The notes: a model not told the origin generated them from the sequence alone. Shown: positions 44,119-54,013, numbered from the stretch's first letter. The stretch: 64,000 nucleotides of DNA from Bradyrhizobium erythrophlei (GCA_900129675.1 FSRD01000003.1:124001-188000); one strand, 5' to 3'. Made by a program: numbers and translations.

Positions 44119-44568
44119 ACTGAATGACGCGAGCGCTCCAGATCGCATCGCCGGCGATCGGTCCGTCGAGCCAACATGCCAGCTTTCAGTTTACAGCTCA
44201 GGTGATGCAACACCGCTGATGACGCGCTCGGGTGCCGTTGATGGTCGCAGTTCGCAAACAAGAAGGTTTGCGTACCGCTGTTTTGATGACTTGGCAGAGA
44301 TCGACGCGCAACAGGTCCAAATCCAAGAAGAACAGGCATTGGCGAACAGGTCGCATACTGCGATTTTCTCGGTTTTGCCAAATCAGAGGCTGCCCTGGGG
44401 GCGTCCTCTCAAGGCAAAACAGTTCGGATGAGTAATAAGGATGATTGACGCAAAAGACCCTAAATCACGTCACTTCCGAAACAGACAAAATTCGCGCTTC
44501 CGCGTTAACAGGTTGCCGAAGGCGCTTCGGAGTGGCTCTCAACCGTAGGAAGTGAGCGACGCTTTACG
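44119..44568 (+). promoter_or_regulatory. Conserved upstream element, copy A (before poxB)
   Basis: Two blocks match copy B at 57241-57513: a left block (44119-44210) sharing cggcgatc, agctttca, tttaca and gatgcaa, and a 139-base core (44430-44568) starting gagtaataaggatgattgac and ending gcgacgctttacg, exactly as long as the core in copy B. A stretch of about 190 bases between the blocks is present only here. A minus-free open frame at 44072-44431 overlaps it but is not protein-like. The core ends 91 bases before the poxB start. Conservation in noncoding DNA before two genes suggests a shared promoter/leader or a small RNA. Confidence 0.65.
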
Positions 44569-44659
44569 CGCCCTGCCAAACGTCAAACAAAAAATCCTGT
44601 CGGCTGAACGTGCGTCGCGACAGAGATGATCTGAAAGAGTCTAATTGCAGGAGACGCAG

Positions 44660-46357
44660 ATGTCACAGACCGTGGCCGGTACCTTGGTCGACGTGCTCGA
44701 AAAGGTTGGTGTCAGGCAGATATTTGGGCTTATTGGCGATTCGCTTAATCCAATCGCGGACGCCGTTCGCCACAGCAAAATTGAATGGATCGGCGTCCGC
44801 CATGAGGAAGGAGCGGCGCTCGCGGCTGCGGGCCAAGCAAAGCTCCTCACAGGTCGGCTTGGTGTTTGTTGCGGAACAACCGGGCCTGGCAGCACCCATC
44901 TCGTCGCCGGCCTCTACGAAGCAAATCGCGACCACGCACCGGTTCTTGCACTCTCCGGAGAGATGCCGCGCAAGAAGCAGGGCACCGACTATTTTCAGGC
45001 GACAGAGTCAAACCTGCTATTCCGCGATGTCTCGCTCTATACCGAGACCATTTCCTCGCCTGCACAGGCGCCGGCCGTTATCCATCAAGCCATCGCCGCC
45101 GCCTATGCTGGCCGCGGCGTCGCACATTTGACCCTGCCACAAGATGTCATTGGCGCGACGTCCGACGGCATCGTTACGAGCGTTACAACGCTCAAGCAGC
45201 GAGCCGAAATATCCGCTGGCGAAGCAGATGTTGCCGAAATGGCCCGCCGCATCGACGAAGCTGACCGCATCGTGATCATGTGCGGTGCTGGATGTCATGG
45301 CGCAGCCGAAGAATTGCGTGTGCTTTCCGATCGCCTCAAGGCGCCGCTGATCCATTCTTTCAAAGGCAAGGACATCATGCCTTACAACGACCCTCGCTGG
45401 ATGGGTGGCATCGGCATGATCGGGACGAAGCCGGTCTATCAAGCCGCCATGCATTGCGATTTGCTTGTGATGCTCGGCACAGACTATCCGTATTCCGAAT
45501 TCTTGCCCCGCAAGGGTGCCGTCATCCAGGTCGACGATCAGGCGCGCGTGCTTGGCCGCCGCACCCCGACTGCGCTCGGCGTCAACGGGTCTGTGCGACC
45601 GACGATCAGATCGCTGCTCGGTCGGGTGAAGCCGAAGAGCGACAGCGAATTCTTCGATTTCATCACGGCCCGGCGCACTGCCTGGGACGAGATGCTAGAC
45701 AAACAATCCGATCCCGCGCGCAGCAAGAGTCTTATTCACCCGCAGGCCGTCGCGCGTGGGGTGAGTGACCTCGCCACGCGCGATGCCGTGTTCGTCATCG
45801 ACACCGGGCTCAATACGCTCTGGTCGGGCAACTGGATCCGCCAGAGCGGCGAGCAGCGGATCATCGGCTCGTTCAACAATGGCGCCGTTGGTACCGCGCT
45901 TGGTCAGGCCAACGGCATTCAGGCGCTCGACCGTTCGCGCCAAGTTATAGCACTCTGCGGTGACGGCGGTTTCAACATGCTGATGTGCGAATTCCTCACT
46001 GCCGTGCATCATAAGCTGCCGGTGAAGTGCTTCGTCTATAACAATTCGGCTTTCGGACTGATCACGCTTGAGGCCGAAGCGATCGGGGTGCCGGCCTGGA
46101 AACACGGTATCGACTTCCCCAATCCGGATTATGTGGCGCTAGCGCGCGCCTGCGGTGGGGTAGGCTTCAAGGCCGAAAGGCCCGCCGAGTTGCGCGATGT
46201 TGTCGACAAAGCGCTCAAGGCCGATTGCCCGGCCATTGTCGACTGCGTGGTTGCGGCTAACGAATTGCCTAACTTCCCGCATGTTGAGCTGGAACAGGCC
46301 GGCAATTACGCCAAAGCAAAGATCAAGGAAACGATACTTGCAGTTACCGGCGGATGA
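44660..46357 (+). CDS. poxB: PoxB-like pyruvate:quinone oxidoreductase (ThDP enzyme)
   Basis: A 565-residue thiamine-diphosphate enzyme collinear with E. coli PoxB, which decarboxylates pyruvate to acetate and passes electrons to ubiquinone at the membrane. Shown by GLIGDSLNPIAD, the catalytic Glu in WIGVRHEEGAALAAAGQAKL, GTTGPGSTHLVAGLYEANRD, IMCGAGCHGAAEEL, GSFNNGAVGTALGQANGIQA and the ThDP motif CGDGGFNMLM to FVYNNSAFG. The extreme C-terminal lipid-binding peptide of E. coli PoxB is not recognisable, so membrane activation may differ. An acetolactate-synthase-like or other ThDP role cannot be excluded. Start ATG 44660 after ggagacg. Preceded by repeat copy A. Confidence 0.85.
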   Translation: MSQTVAGTLVDVLEKVGVRQIFGLIGDSLNPIADAVRHSKIEWIGVRHEEGAALAAAGQAKLLTGRLGVCCGTTGPGSTHLVAGLYEANRDHAPVLALSGEMPRKKQGTDYFQATESNLLFRDVSLYTETISSPAQAPAVIHQAIAAAYAGRGVAHLTLPQDVIGATSDGIVTSVTTLKQRAEISAGEADVAEMARRIDEADRIVIMCGAGCHGAAEELRVLSDRLKAPLIHSFKGKDIMPYNDPRWMGGIGMIGTKPVYQAAMHCDLLVMLGTDYPYSEFLPRKGAVIQVDDQARVLGRRTPTALGVNGSVRPTIRSLLGRVKPKSDSEFFDFITARRTAWDEMLDKQSDPARSKSLIHPQAVARGVSDLATRDAVFVIDTGLNTLWSGNWIRQSGEQRIIGSFNNGAVGTALGQANGIQALDRSRQVIALCGDGGFNMLMCEFLTAVHHKLPVKCFVYNNSAFGLITLEAEAIGVPAWKHGIDFPNPDYVALARACGGVGFKAERPAELRDVVDKALKADCPAIVDCVVAANELPNFPHVELEQAGNYAKAKIKETILAVTGG

Positions 46358-46456
46358 GTGAGCGAATTCGGATAGAGGAAAGTCGCCATCGAGCCGCTGA
46401 ATAAATTCAGACGCACCATGGCCGGGCAGTCGAGACAATCTCACGCGGAGAGAACA

Positions 46457-46960
46457 ATGCGCACGTTCCTTTTTGCGCTGCTGACGTCCGCGGTCGCCTT
46501 CGCGGCCGGCAACCAGGTCGCGGCTCGCGACTATCCGTTTTGTATCCAAGGCGAAGAGTTTGGTAGAGGGCGCGGCGACTGTAGTTTCACGAGCTACCAG
46601 CAATGCCAAGCCACCGCATCTGGCCGTTTGGCGTATTGCCGAATCAATCCTGCTTTCAGGAATAGCGACGCCTCAATCAAGTCGGCCCAGTCGCATCGCA
46701 ACGGACATCAAAGAACTGCACCAATCGGCGGGGTTATTGGGTGCCACTGCAGCGCGTGGCCGGCCAGCCGCGGCACCTGGCCACAACCGCTAGCCAAAGC
46801 CACGGTAGGCCGATCAGGAATGGTGGGATGGATGAGCATATCCTCGATCTGTGGCGGCATTAATCGGTTTGGCTGGATGAGTACGGTGACACCACACCGG
46901 AGTCAGTCGTCGAGAGCCTCAACACAAGGATCGTCGTCATGTCTTCAATCTCGATCATGA
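46457..46960 (+). CDS. DUF3551-like small exported protein, abnormal C-terminus
   Basis: It opens with a signal peptide (MRTFLFALLTSAVAFAAGNQ), followed by the DUF3551 pattern ARDYPFCIQGEEFGRGRGDC, FTSYQQCQATASGRLAYCRI, NPAF. Family members end soon after this point, at 80-100 residues, while this frame runs to 167 residues with unlike sequence and overlaps the next gene, so a frameshift near 46680 or a lost stop is likely. The family is abundant in bradyrhizobia; no function is known. Confidence 0.65.
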   Translation: MRTFLFALLTSAVAFAAGNQVAARDYPFCIQGEEFGRGRGDCSFTSYQQCQATASGRLAYCRINPAFRNSDASIKSAQSHRNGHQRTAPIGGVIGCHCSAWPASRGTWPQPLAKATVGRSGMVGWMSISSICGGINRFGWMSTVTPHRSQSSRASTQGSSSCLQSRS

Positions 46961-47304
46961 AACAGTCGGCCATCAATGGTGTACTCGTGGCGGCAGGCGT
47001 CGCTCTCTTCGGCTCGCTTGGGCCGGCTTTTGCTGCTGAGAAGCACGAAAACGTCGATGTCGTCCCGGATCTACAGGTTAATGCCAGCGTAGAGAATGAC
47101 AAGAACTATGTTGCGATACCCGTCCCGGCCCGAAACCGCGCGTTGGATCTGACATCACAATTGCCGTGGCGGGCGCCCATCGGCCATCGCCAACCTCGAA
47201 AGGCCGATGTGCCTTCGCCCGAGGTCCTCTCAACGTGGGAGCGTCAAGAACGACGCCTGGACGCCGAACTGGATCGCAAATTGATCATCTGTCGAGGCTG
47301 TTGA
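46939..47304 (+). CDS. Small exported protein of unknown function
   Basis: A 121-residue protein with a signal peptide (NGVLVAAGVALFGSLGPAFA, cleavage near AFAAE). The mature part contains VVPDLQVNASVENDKNYVAI and ends with a charged helix SPEVLSTWERQERRLDAELD and a CRGC tail. An inner ATG at 46957 is possible. I do not recognise the family. It lies upstream of the malic enzyme region, separated by a 570-base gap. Confidence 0.5.
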   Translation: MSSISIMKQSAINGVLVAAGVALFGSLGPAFAAEKHENVDVVPDLQVNASVENDKNYVAIPVPARNRALDLTSQLPWRAPIGHRQPRKADVPSPEVLSTWERQERRLDAELDRKLIICRGC

Positions 47305-47876
47305 ACGAGAAGGCCTATTGACATGCGCGTGGCCGCCCATTCCTGCAACGCGAGCGATTGCGCCGGTCGACCTTCCTGGCAAGGATGCCGAATAATCACC
47401 TACCTTCCGTATCGTCGGTAAGTAGAACTGCGCTCGATCGCCAGTTGCGTACGTGTTTGGAGGCGGTGGATTCGATCGAGCCAACACATTGCAGCGACAG
47501 TGCCCCAACGGCTCAATAGTAGATTCAAAGTCCGCGACGCTCGAGTCGTCACCCTCTCGGCGCCGACGATTAACGCCATCTTACAACATTAAACTCGCTC
47601 AGCTGGAAGGATTACGCTACGCAATGATCCTCCACGCGTTCTGAATGGGCACAATTTAAGAGAGCACGCGTGTGTGAGACCGAAAAGCATATCGAAGCGA
47701 CCGCAAGCAATGAAACCTGGTAAAGACCCGAGCAGCGAGTTGTGACCTGGGCCAGATGGTCAGGCGAACCGTAAGATCCATCGCAAACTCATCTTGGGCT
47801 GAGCATTACCCGATGGTTTTACGGCGCGTCTCAAAGGAAGCGACGTCACCGCTCATTGAACAACTAGGAGCTGTTA
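47305..47876. other. Intergenic region upstream of malic enzyme
   Basis: It holds repeat copy R2 at 47565-47604 and otherwise nothing recognisable. Confidence 0.5.
47565..47604 (+). repeat. 40-bp repeat, copy R2 (upstream of malic enzyme gene)
   Basis: It reads gacgattaac, gccatcttac, aacattaaac, tcgctcagct. It differs from R3 by one base in 40. It lies 272 bases before the maeA start on the same strand. Confidence 0.8.
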
Positions 47877-49508
47877 ATGACCTTGAATATTGGTAGCAAA
47901 GGTTATGCATTGTTGCGCAACCCGCACACCAACAAGGGAACGGCCTTCTCTGATGAAGAACGGCGAAACTTTGGTGTTGAAGGTTTGCTGCCGCCGGTAC
48001 CCACGTCGCTCGACCACCAGATAGCCCGGATACACACGCAGCTTGCCATGTTGGACAATGATTTACAGAAGTATCTGTTCTTGTCAGACTTGCAGGCGCG
48101 AAATGAGACTCTTTACTACGCGGTCTTGATGTCCGACCCGGCCGGATTCATGCCGCTTGTCTACACGCCGACCGTTGGCGAGGCCTCCCAGAAGTTCGAC
48201 CACATCTTCCATGCCGCTCGTGGAGTTTACGTGCCGATTTCGGCTAGGGGCCGCGTCAAGCAATTGCTATCCAATTGGCCAGAGAAGGACGTGCGGTTCA
48301 TCGTCGTCACCGATGGCGAACGGATTCTCGGTCTTGGCGATCTCGGCGTCGGCGGCATGGGTATTCCAATCGGAAAGCTTGCCCTCTATACCGCTTGCGC
48401 AGGTGTCCCCCCGGCCGTTTGTCTCCCGATCACGATCGACGTTGGAACGAATAATGCAGCTCTGCTCGAGGATCCGCTCTATCTCGGTCTGCGCCAATCG
48501 CGCGTGCGCGGCGAACCGTACTACGCCTTCATCGAAGAAGTTGTCGAAGCTGTACAAGAACTCTTCCCGAAAAGCTGCATCCAGTGGGAAGACTTCGCCA
48601 ACATCAACGCTGTCCCAATCCTAGCAAAGTATCGCGACAGAATCTGCACGTACAATGACGACATCCAGGGCACGGCCTCGGTGGCCCTGGCCGGCATTTA
48701 CGCGGCGTTGCGGATCAGCCGCCAAAAGCTCACCGATCAGAGATTTCTCTTTCTCGGTGCCGGTTCTGCCGCAACTGGCATAGCCGAGCTGATCTCACAG
48801 GCGATGGCTATGGAAGGGCTCACCCTGCAGGAAGCGAGAAGCCGGAACAACTTGTTCGACATCAATGGCTTACTGGCGTCATCGAGAAAGCTCATGGACT
48901 TTCAGAAGCCTTTCGCGATCGAGCACACGCCGATAGACAACTTTGCCGAAGCGATCAAGGCATTGAGACCGACCGGCATCATCGGCGTAAGCACAGTCCC
49001 AAAACTGTTCAACCAGAAAGTCATCGAGGCCATTTCGGAGATCAACGAGCGGCCGATCATCTTCCCGTACTCCAACCCGACGTCTCGGTCGGAATGCACG
49101 GCGGAGGAAGCGTATACTTGGTCGAAAGGTCGCGCGATCTTTGCGAGCGGCAGTCCGTTTCCTCCATTGACCGTCGGCGGCAAGCACTTCGTGCCAGGCC
49201 AGGGTAACAACGTCTACATCTTCCCCGCCATGGGAATGGCAGTCTATGCGACCGAAGCCAAGCGGGTGACGGACGAGATGTTCATAGTCGCCGCCAATGC
49301 TGTTGCCGAGCAAGTCGGCCAGGACAGTCTCGACGTCGGCCTGATCTATCCGCCGCAGAGCAAGATATTGACGGCTTCGCTGCACGTAGCGGCACGGATC
49401 GCGGAATACATATTCGATCATGGACTCGCCCGAATTGCCCGCCCGGAAGATATTAGCCGTCTAATAGGCGACAAAGCCTACGTCCCGGCTTACCGTCGCA
49501 TCGAATAG
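47877..49508 (+). CDS. maeA: NAD-dependent malic enzyme
   Basis: A 543-residue enzyme that converts malate to pyruvate, CO2 and NADH. Features: the active-site tyrosine block PLVYTPTVGEASQKFDHIF, GLGDLGVGGMGIPIGKLALY, TIDVGTNNAALLEDPLYLGL, the metal-binding WEDFANINAVPIL with YNDDIQGTASVALAG, and the dinucleotide motif LFLGAGSAATGIAELI. The size and the long form of these blocks match the NAD (MaeA/SfcA) type and not the hybrid phosphotransacetylase-fused TME form. ndh follows after 12 bases. A fragment of a different malic enzyme lies at 61741. Confidence 0.93.
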   Translation: MTLNIGSKGYALLRNPHTNKGTAFSDEERRNFGVEGLLPPVPTSLDHQIARIHTQLAMLDNDLQKYLFLSDLQARNETLYYAVLMSDPAGFMPLVYTPTVGEASQKFDHIFHAARGVYVPISARGRVKQLLSNWPEKDVRFIVVTDGERILGLGDLGVGGMGIPIGKLALYTACAGVPPAVCLPITIDVGTNNAALLEDPLYLGLRQSRVRGEPYYAFIEEVVEAVQELFPKSCIQWEDFANINAVPILAKYRDRICTYNDDIQGTASVALAGIYAALRISRQKLTDQRFLFLGAGSAATGIAELISQAMAMEGLTLQEARSRNNLFDINGLLASSRKLMDFQKPFAIEHTPIDNFAEAIKALRPTGIIGVSTVPKLFNQKVIEAISEINERPIIFPYSNPTSRSECTAEEAYTWSKGRAIFASGSPFPPLTVGGKHFVPGQGNNVYIFPAMGMAVYATEAKRVTDEMFIVAANAVAEQVGQDSLDVGLIYPPQSKILTASLHVAARIAEYIFDHGLARIARPEDISRLIGDKAYVPAYRRIE

Positions 49509-49520
49509 CGCGTCGAAGAG

Positions 49521-50891
49521 ATGAGCGGAACCAGACGGTCCCACATGTCGTCCGCGGCGCTGCCCCGCGTGGTCATCATCGGCGCCGGCTTTGGCGGCCT
49601 TACCGCGGCCAGGGCCCTCAAGTCGGCGCCGGTCGAGATCACGCTCGTCGATTGCAGAAATTTTCATCTCTTTCAACCATTGTTGTACCAGGTAGCTACC
49701 GCAGCGCTTTCGCCTGGAGATATCGCCTGGCCGATAAGGTCGGTCTTCGCGGGCCAGAAAAACGTCCGCGTCGTAATGATGGAGGTCAACTCCATCGACC
49801 CAACGAGCCAAACCGTAAGCGGCGGCGTAACCTCGATATCCTATGACTATCTGGTCGTGGCGACGGGCGCCACGCACGCCTACTTCGGTCATCCCGATTG
49901 GGCCCAATTTGCTCCTGGCCTCAAAACAATCGACGATGCACGAGCCATGCGCGAGCGGCTGCTAACCGCGTGCGAGTTGGCAGAGTTAAGCGATGACGAC
50001 GAGGTCCGCCGACGCTGCCTCACGACGGTTATCATTGGCGGCGGAGCGACTGGCGTGGAAATGGCAGGAGCCGTCGCTGAGTTGTCGCGTCGAACGCTGA
50101 GGGGAGAGTTCAGAAGGATTGATCCGGAAAAAATGAGGATCGTTCTGGTCGAAGCCGGACCGAGGCTTCTACCAGCCTTTCCTGAACGTCTATCGGAACG
50201 CTGCAAGCGGTCGTTGATCGAGATGGGCGTGGAGGTCAAACCCGGATCGACCGTGACAGAATGTACCGAGCGCGGCGTGTCCCTCGGGCCTGAACGAATC
50301 GACGCCGCGCTGGTCGTGTGGGCGGCGGGTGTTCGGGCTTCGAGGGCGGCGCAATGGCTTGACGCGGAGCACGACAGATCAAATAGAATCATCGTACGGT
50401 CCGACCTCTCCGTGCCGCCGCACGAAAACATCTTTGCCATCGGAGACACGAGTGCGGTGCAATCTGAAGGAAGGCCGGTTCCCGGGTTGGCTCCGGCGGC
50501 CAAGCAAATGGGCCGCTACGTGGGCCGCCTCATTGCAGCGCGTGTCCGCAACGAGGCAGACCCGCCCGCCTTTTCGTACAAGCACCAGGGTGATCTAGCG
50601 GTCATCGGCAGGAAATCGGCCGTGGTTGCCATGGGCCAGTTGCGGTTATCCGGCTTTGTCGCACGGGTGTTCTGGAGCCTTGTCCACATACTCTTTCTCA
50701 TCGGCTTTCGAAGCAAAATCGTCGTCGCGTTTGAATGGCTCTGGAGCTTCCTGACGCGGCAGCGAAGCGCGCGGCTAATTTCGGATGGCGCGCCAAGGCA
50801 TACGGTTGGTCCGCAGGCGACGAGAGGGACCTTCCTTGCAAATCGCGAACAGACAAAGCAGGGACTAGCACGTGGCATACAAGGCGGCTGA
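49521..50891 (+). CDS. ndh: Type II NADH:quinone oxidoreductase (NDH-2)
   Basis: A 456-residue single-subunit dehydrogenase. The FAD motif VVIIGAGFGGLTAARAL and the quinone-site block FQPLLYQVATAALSPGDIAW are near the N-terminus. The NADH motif is TVIIGGGATGVEMAGAVAEL and the second FAD block IFAIGDTS. A C-terminal amphipathic membrane-binding region (FWSLVHILFLIGFRSKIVVA) is typical. NDH-2 oxidises NADH without pumping protons. It begins 12 bases after malic enzyme, whose NADH it can reoxidise. An inner ATG at 49545 is possible. Confidence 0.93.
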   Translation: MSGTRRSHMSSAALPRVVIIGAGFGGLTAARALKSAPVEITLVDCRNFHLFQPLLYQVATAALSPGDIAWPIRSVFAGQKNVRVVMMEVNSIDPTSQTVSGGVTSISYDYLVVATGATHAYFGHPDWAQFAPGLKTIDDARAMRERLLTACELAELSDDDEVRRRCLTTVIIGGGATGVEMAGAVAELSRRTLRGEFRRIDPEKMRIVLVEAGPRLLPAFPERLSERCKRSLIEMGVEVKPGSTVTECTERGVSLGPERIDAALVVWAAGVRASRAAQWLDAEHDRSNRIIVRSDLSVPPHENIFAIGDTSAVQSEGRPVPGLAPAAKQMGRYVGRLIAARVRNEADPPAFSYKHQGDLAVIGRKSAVVAMGQLRLSGFVARVFWSLVHILFLIGFRSKIVVAFEWLWSFLTRQRSARLISDGAPRHTVGPQATRGTFLANREQTKQGLARGIQGG

Positions 50892-51641
50892 TTTCATCAC
50901 CGAAGTTTCTCAGCTCGACGTGCGATCGTGCTCAGGCCGGCTCCTTCGTTGGCTATAACAGAGCTCGCGCGGCCCGGAGCATTTGGCGGTCCGCGTAGCG
51001 GGACGAACGATCCGCCCGCAATATCTGATGCGCCTGATCAGCGAGCACGCGCCGCAAAGACGCGGTTTTCGCCTCTTTCCCCGGAACTCCGACGACCTGG
51101 GCGGCGCGCTGCCTCCGCATGAACGGCAGACGCCGTATGATCGCGCTGATGAGTACGCTCCCAATCATGCTGTCGAGTGTGCCATCGCGCTAGATGTACG
51201 ATGCCACTGCAATCGCCGAGACCTCGGTCGCCATCGGAAGAACGTGCGATAGGAATGGCTGAGCGAACAGCGCCTCTCAGTCCGAGCAAAAGCGATGCCG
51301 GGTTTGGTCGTTCCGGCGTGACGCTTTGAGCAGGGCTCAATGAAATCATTCGGGTGCAGGGTATTTCGTCCAGATTCGTTGGACTTTTGGAAACATCAGT
51401 GTGGCAGGCGCGCAAGGCGTCGGGAGGGGACCGACGATTAACACCATCTTACAACATTAAACTCGCTCAGCTGCGAATAGTGCGCGACGGTCGGTAATAG
51501 GCGGGGATGCGTACCCAGCGCACAACGCGGATATCAAAAATTGAGGAGAGGATAGGAAGGACGATCACGCACTGGTGAGTTCGTAGCAGCGCTATTGCTC
51601 CCCGATCCGATCAATTCCGAACGTCGTCGAAAGAAATTGCT
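50892..51641. other. Intergenic region upstream of the Lpd-like gene
   Basis: These 750 bases hold repeat copy R3. Some open frames occur on both strands (for example minus 50953-51168) but none looks like a known protein. Confidence 0.45.
51433..51472 (+). repeat. 40-bp repeat, copy R3 (upstream of the Lpd-like gene)
   Basis: It reads gacgattaac, accatcttac, aacattaaac, tcgctcagct. It is nearly identical to R2 and related to R1. It lies 169 bases before the gene start on the same strand. Confidence 0.8.
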
Positions 51642-53087
51642 ATGCCTGAAACTGAACACTTCGATATCGTTATCCTCGGCAGCGGGCAGGGCGGAAAACT
51701 GCTCGCATGGCACCTTGGCCGTTCCGGTAAGAGAGTCGCCGTCGTCGAGCGCCGCTGGGTCGGCGGCTCCTGTCCAGCAGTCGCCTGCCTCCCGTCCAAG
51801 AATGAACTCTGGAGTGCGCGGGTCGCTCACCTCGTCCGGAACGCTGCGCAGTTCGGTACACTGACTGATGCCGTGAAAACCGATATGCGCAAGGTTCGCA
51901 GCCGCAAGCAGGACATGATCGATCGCGAGATCGCCTTCCATTTGAAGGCCTACAGGGAGAGTGGCGTCGAACTCATCATGGGCAGTGGCCGGTTCGTGGG
52001 CCCGAAAACCGTCCAAGTCGCGTTGAACAGCGGAGGCACCCGCCTGCTCACCAGCAACGAGGTTGTCATCAATGTTGGTTCGCATGCAGCTGTTCCGGAC
52101 ATCCCGGGTCTCGAGGCAACTCGTGCACTCACCCACATCGAAGTGCTTGAGCTCGACTACTTGCCGCCACACCTGATCGTGCTGGGGGGCGGCTATGTCG
52201 GTATCGAAATGGCACAGGCGTTCCGTCGGTTCGGCAGCCGGGTGACGATCATCGAGCCGGGTCGCCAGCTCCTGGGACGGGAAGACAGCGATGTCGCAGA
52301 AGAGATGCAACGTATTCTTAGCACCGAGGCGATCGAGGTGCTGCTGAACGTCCAACCCGTCAGTGTGAATGGACTTTCTGGCGATGCAGTGGCGGTGACG
52401 GTGCGTACGGTCGAAGGCGAACAGAAAATTGAAGGCAGTGACTTGCTTGTGGCAGTTGGCCGGATCGCGAACACAGCTGGCATCGGCCTAGACGAGGCCG
52501 GAGTCGAACTCGATACCCGCGGCTTTATTCGTGTTAACGAGCGGCTGCAAACTACTGCTGCCGGTGTCTGGGCCATCGGTGAGTGCTGCGGCAGCCCCCA
52601 GTTCACACATGTCTCGGTCGATGACTTCAGGATTGTCAGGGACAACATGGCTGGCGGCAACCGTAGAACCGACGACCGGCTCATTCCTTATGTCGTATTC
52701 ACCGATCCGCCGGTAGCCCGGGTCGGCCTTTCCGAGCAAGAAGCCAAGCGGCAAGGTATCCCTGTGAGACTCGCGAAGTTGCCCATGAGTAATGTCCTGC
52801 GCACGGAGGCAACCGACGAAACCGACGGCTTCATGAAAGCGGTCGTTAGCGCGAACGACGATCGTATCCTCGGCTTTTCAATGATTGGTTCCGAGGCCGG
52901 CGAGGTCATGGCTGCCATCCAGGCTGCGATCCTCGCGGGTTTGCCATACCAAAAGTTGCGTGATGCCGTCATCGCTCACCTCACCATCGCCGAAGGATTC
53001 GGCCCGCTGTTCGCAAATTTGCCGCCGCGGAGCGCGTCCCTCAGCGAAGAGCCTGCCTTGCATCATCATGCCGGTGCTCCGTATTGA
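51642..53087 (+). CDS. Dihydrolipoamide dehydrogenase/mercuric-reductase-like flavoenzyme
   Basis: A 481-residue class I flavin disulfide reductase. The FAD motif is IVILGSGQGGKLLAWHL. The redox pair is Cys44/Cys49 in GGSCPAVACLPSKN; the family norm is GGTCPNVGCIPSK, so the CxxxxC is kept while neighbours are changed. NAD motif VLGGGYVGIEMAQAF; second FAD block VWAIGECCGSPQFTHVSVDD. The C-terminal catalytic HxxxxE pair seen in Lpd/GR reads HLTIAEGFGPLF. A true E3 subunit role is doubtful since no E2 gene is near. It ends in a histidine-containing tail (LHHHAGAPY). Substrate unknown. Confidence 0.85.
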   Translation: MPETEHFDIVILGSGQGGKLLAWHLGRSGKRVAVVERRWVGGSCPAVACLPSKNELWSARVAHLVRNAAQFGTLTDAVKTDMRKVRSRKQDMIDREIAFHLKAYRESGVELIMGSGRFVGPKTVQVALNSGGTRLLTSNEVVINVGSHAAVPDIPGLEATRALTHIEVLELDYLPPHLIVLGGGYVGIEMAQAFRRFGSRVTIIEPGRQLLGREDSDVAEEMQRILSTEAIEVLLNVQPVSVNGLSGDAVAVTVRTVEGEQKIEGSDLLVAVGRIANTAGIGLDEAGVELDTRGFIRVNERLQTTAAGVWAIGECCGSPQFTHVSVDDFRIVRDNMAGGNRRTDDRLIPYVVFTDPPVARVGLSEQEAKRQGIPVRLAKLPMSNVLRTEATDETDGFMKAVVSANDDRILGFSMIGSEAGEVMAAIQAAILAGLPYQKLRDAVIAHLTIAEGFGPLFANLPPRSASLSEEPALHHHAGAPY

Positions 53088-53350
53088 TGGAGCCAAGGCA
53101 TGCTTCGTTGGTCCGATGGACTATTGCTTCATCGAGTGTCCCTACCGCAATGACGATCCGCGCTACCTGCGAAGGAGAGATCAATCGTGCATACTCCGGA
53201 CGACCAACCTCGGATCCGTGCACAAGCAGCGATGCACACGCGAGAGTACGCGGCGCAACACCACGTCATTGGACTTGCTTCCTGCTCTCGTGAACGCGCA
53301 GCACTTGCAACACCAACATGCACGTTGAGCGAGGTGAGGATGGAGCCGAT

Positions 53351-53548
53351 ATGCTGAGCAAAGAATACCAAAATGCTGCGCAGACCTTGCGACGCATTGC
53401 GCGGAACATGACCGATCAAACGATTGCAGATCGACTTGAGGCTCTTGCCAAGGACTACGAGCGGCGAGCTGAGAAAGCCTCCCGATCCGACAAGGCATTG
53501 GCTCTATCGGCTGCTCGCGTTGAACGCGAAAGAACCGTGCGGGAATAG
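53351..53548 (+). CDS. Small helical protein of unknown function
   Basis: A 65-residue all-helical, highly charged protein (MLSKEYQNAAQTLRRIARNM, DRLEALAKDYERRAEKASRS). The ATG at 53351 has ggag about 9 bases upstream. The next gene begins directly after its stop. The family is not recognised; short proteins of this composition are common in bradyrhizobia. Confidence 0.55.
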   Translation: MLSKEYQNAAQTLRRIARNMTDQTIADRLEALAKDYERRAEKASRSDKALALSAARVERERTVRE

Positions 53549-53656
53549 ATGAACCTCTATCAGCAATCGGCAGACCTGCCGGCGAACGCGTGGCGAAACT
53601 TGCTGGCAACGGCACGAGGCGACATTTCGTCCCTGATCGTGCGCTGGAGTAGTCGG

Positions 53657-54013
53657 ATGGGCCTCATCGCGGCAATCGCCGTCGCGACATTGCCGGCGCT
53701 TGGCCGCGATGTGGACGGACGCTACAAAGATTCGTCGCTCCACGACTGGTTCGAGCATCTGGCGAGCGGCAAGGGCCTCTGTTGTTCGTACGCCGACGGC
53801 TATGTCATCCAAGACGCGGATTGGGAATCCAAGAACGGTCACTATCGTGTGCGTGTGCCGAATGCACCCAGCTCTGAAAACATGGTCTGGATCGATGTGC
53901 CGGACGATACCGTCATCACCGAGCCAAACAGGGCAGGGAGAACCATGGTCTGGCCACTCTATAGTTTTGGAGGCGTGTCGATCCGCTGCTTTATGCCCGG
54001 AAGCATGACGTGA
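53657..54013 (+). CDS. Small exported protein of unknown function
   Basis: A 118-residue protein with a signal peptide (MGLIAAIAVATLPALG, cleavage near ALG-RD). The mature part contains YKDSSLHDWFEHLASGKGLC, CSYADGYVIQDADWESKNGH, MVWIDVPDDTVITEPNRAGR and the end VSIRCFMPGSMT. The frame is open from 53549, but the inner ATG has ggag 7 bases upstream and gives an N-terminal signal peptide, so it is preferred. Its tryptophan- and aspartate-rich mature part recurs in bradyrhizobial hypothetical proteins; function unknown. Confidence 0.6.
   Translation: MGLIAAIAVATLPALGRDVDGRYKDSSLHDWFEHLASGKGLCCSYADGYVIQDADWESKNGHYRVRVPNAPSSENMVWIDVPDDTVITEPNRAGRTMVWPLYSFGGVSIRCFMPGSMT

Noticed and set aside
44072..44431. 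119-residue open frame right after the HlyD fragment with an ATGA overlap
   Set aside because: It overlaps the conserved noncoding element shared with the cyclase upstream region, and its translation resembles no protein and is not conserved in copy B.
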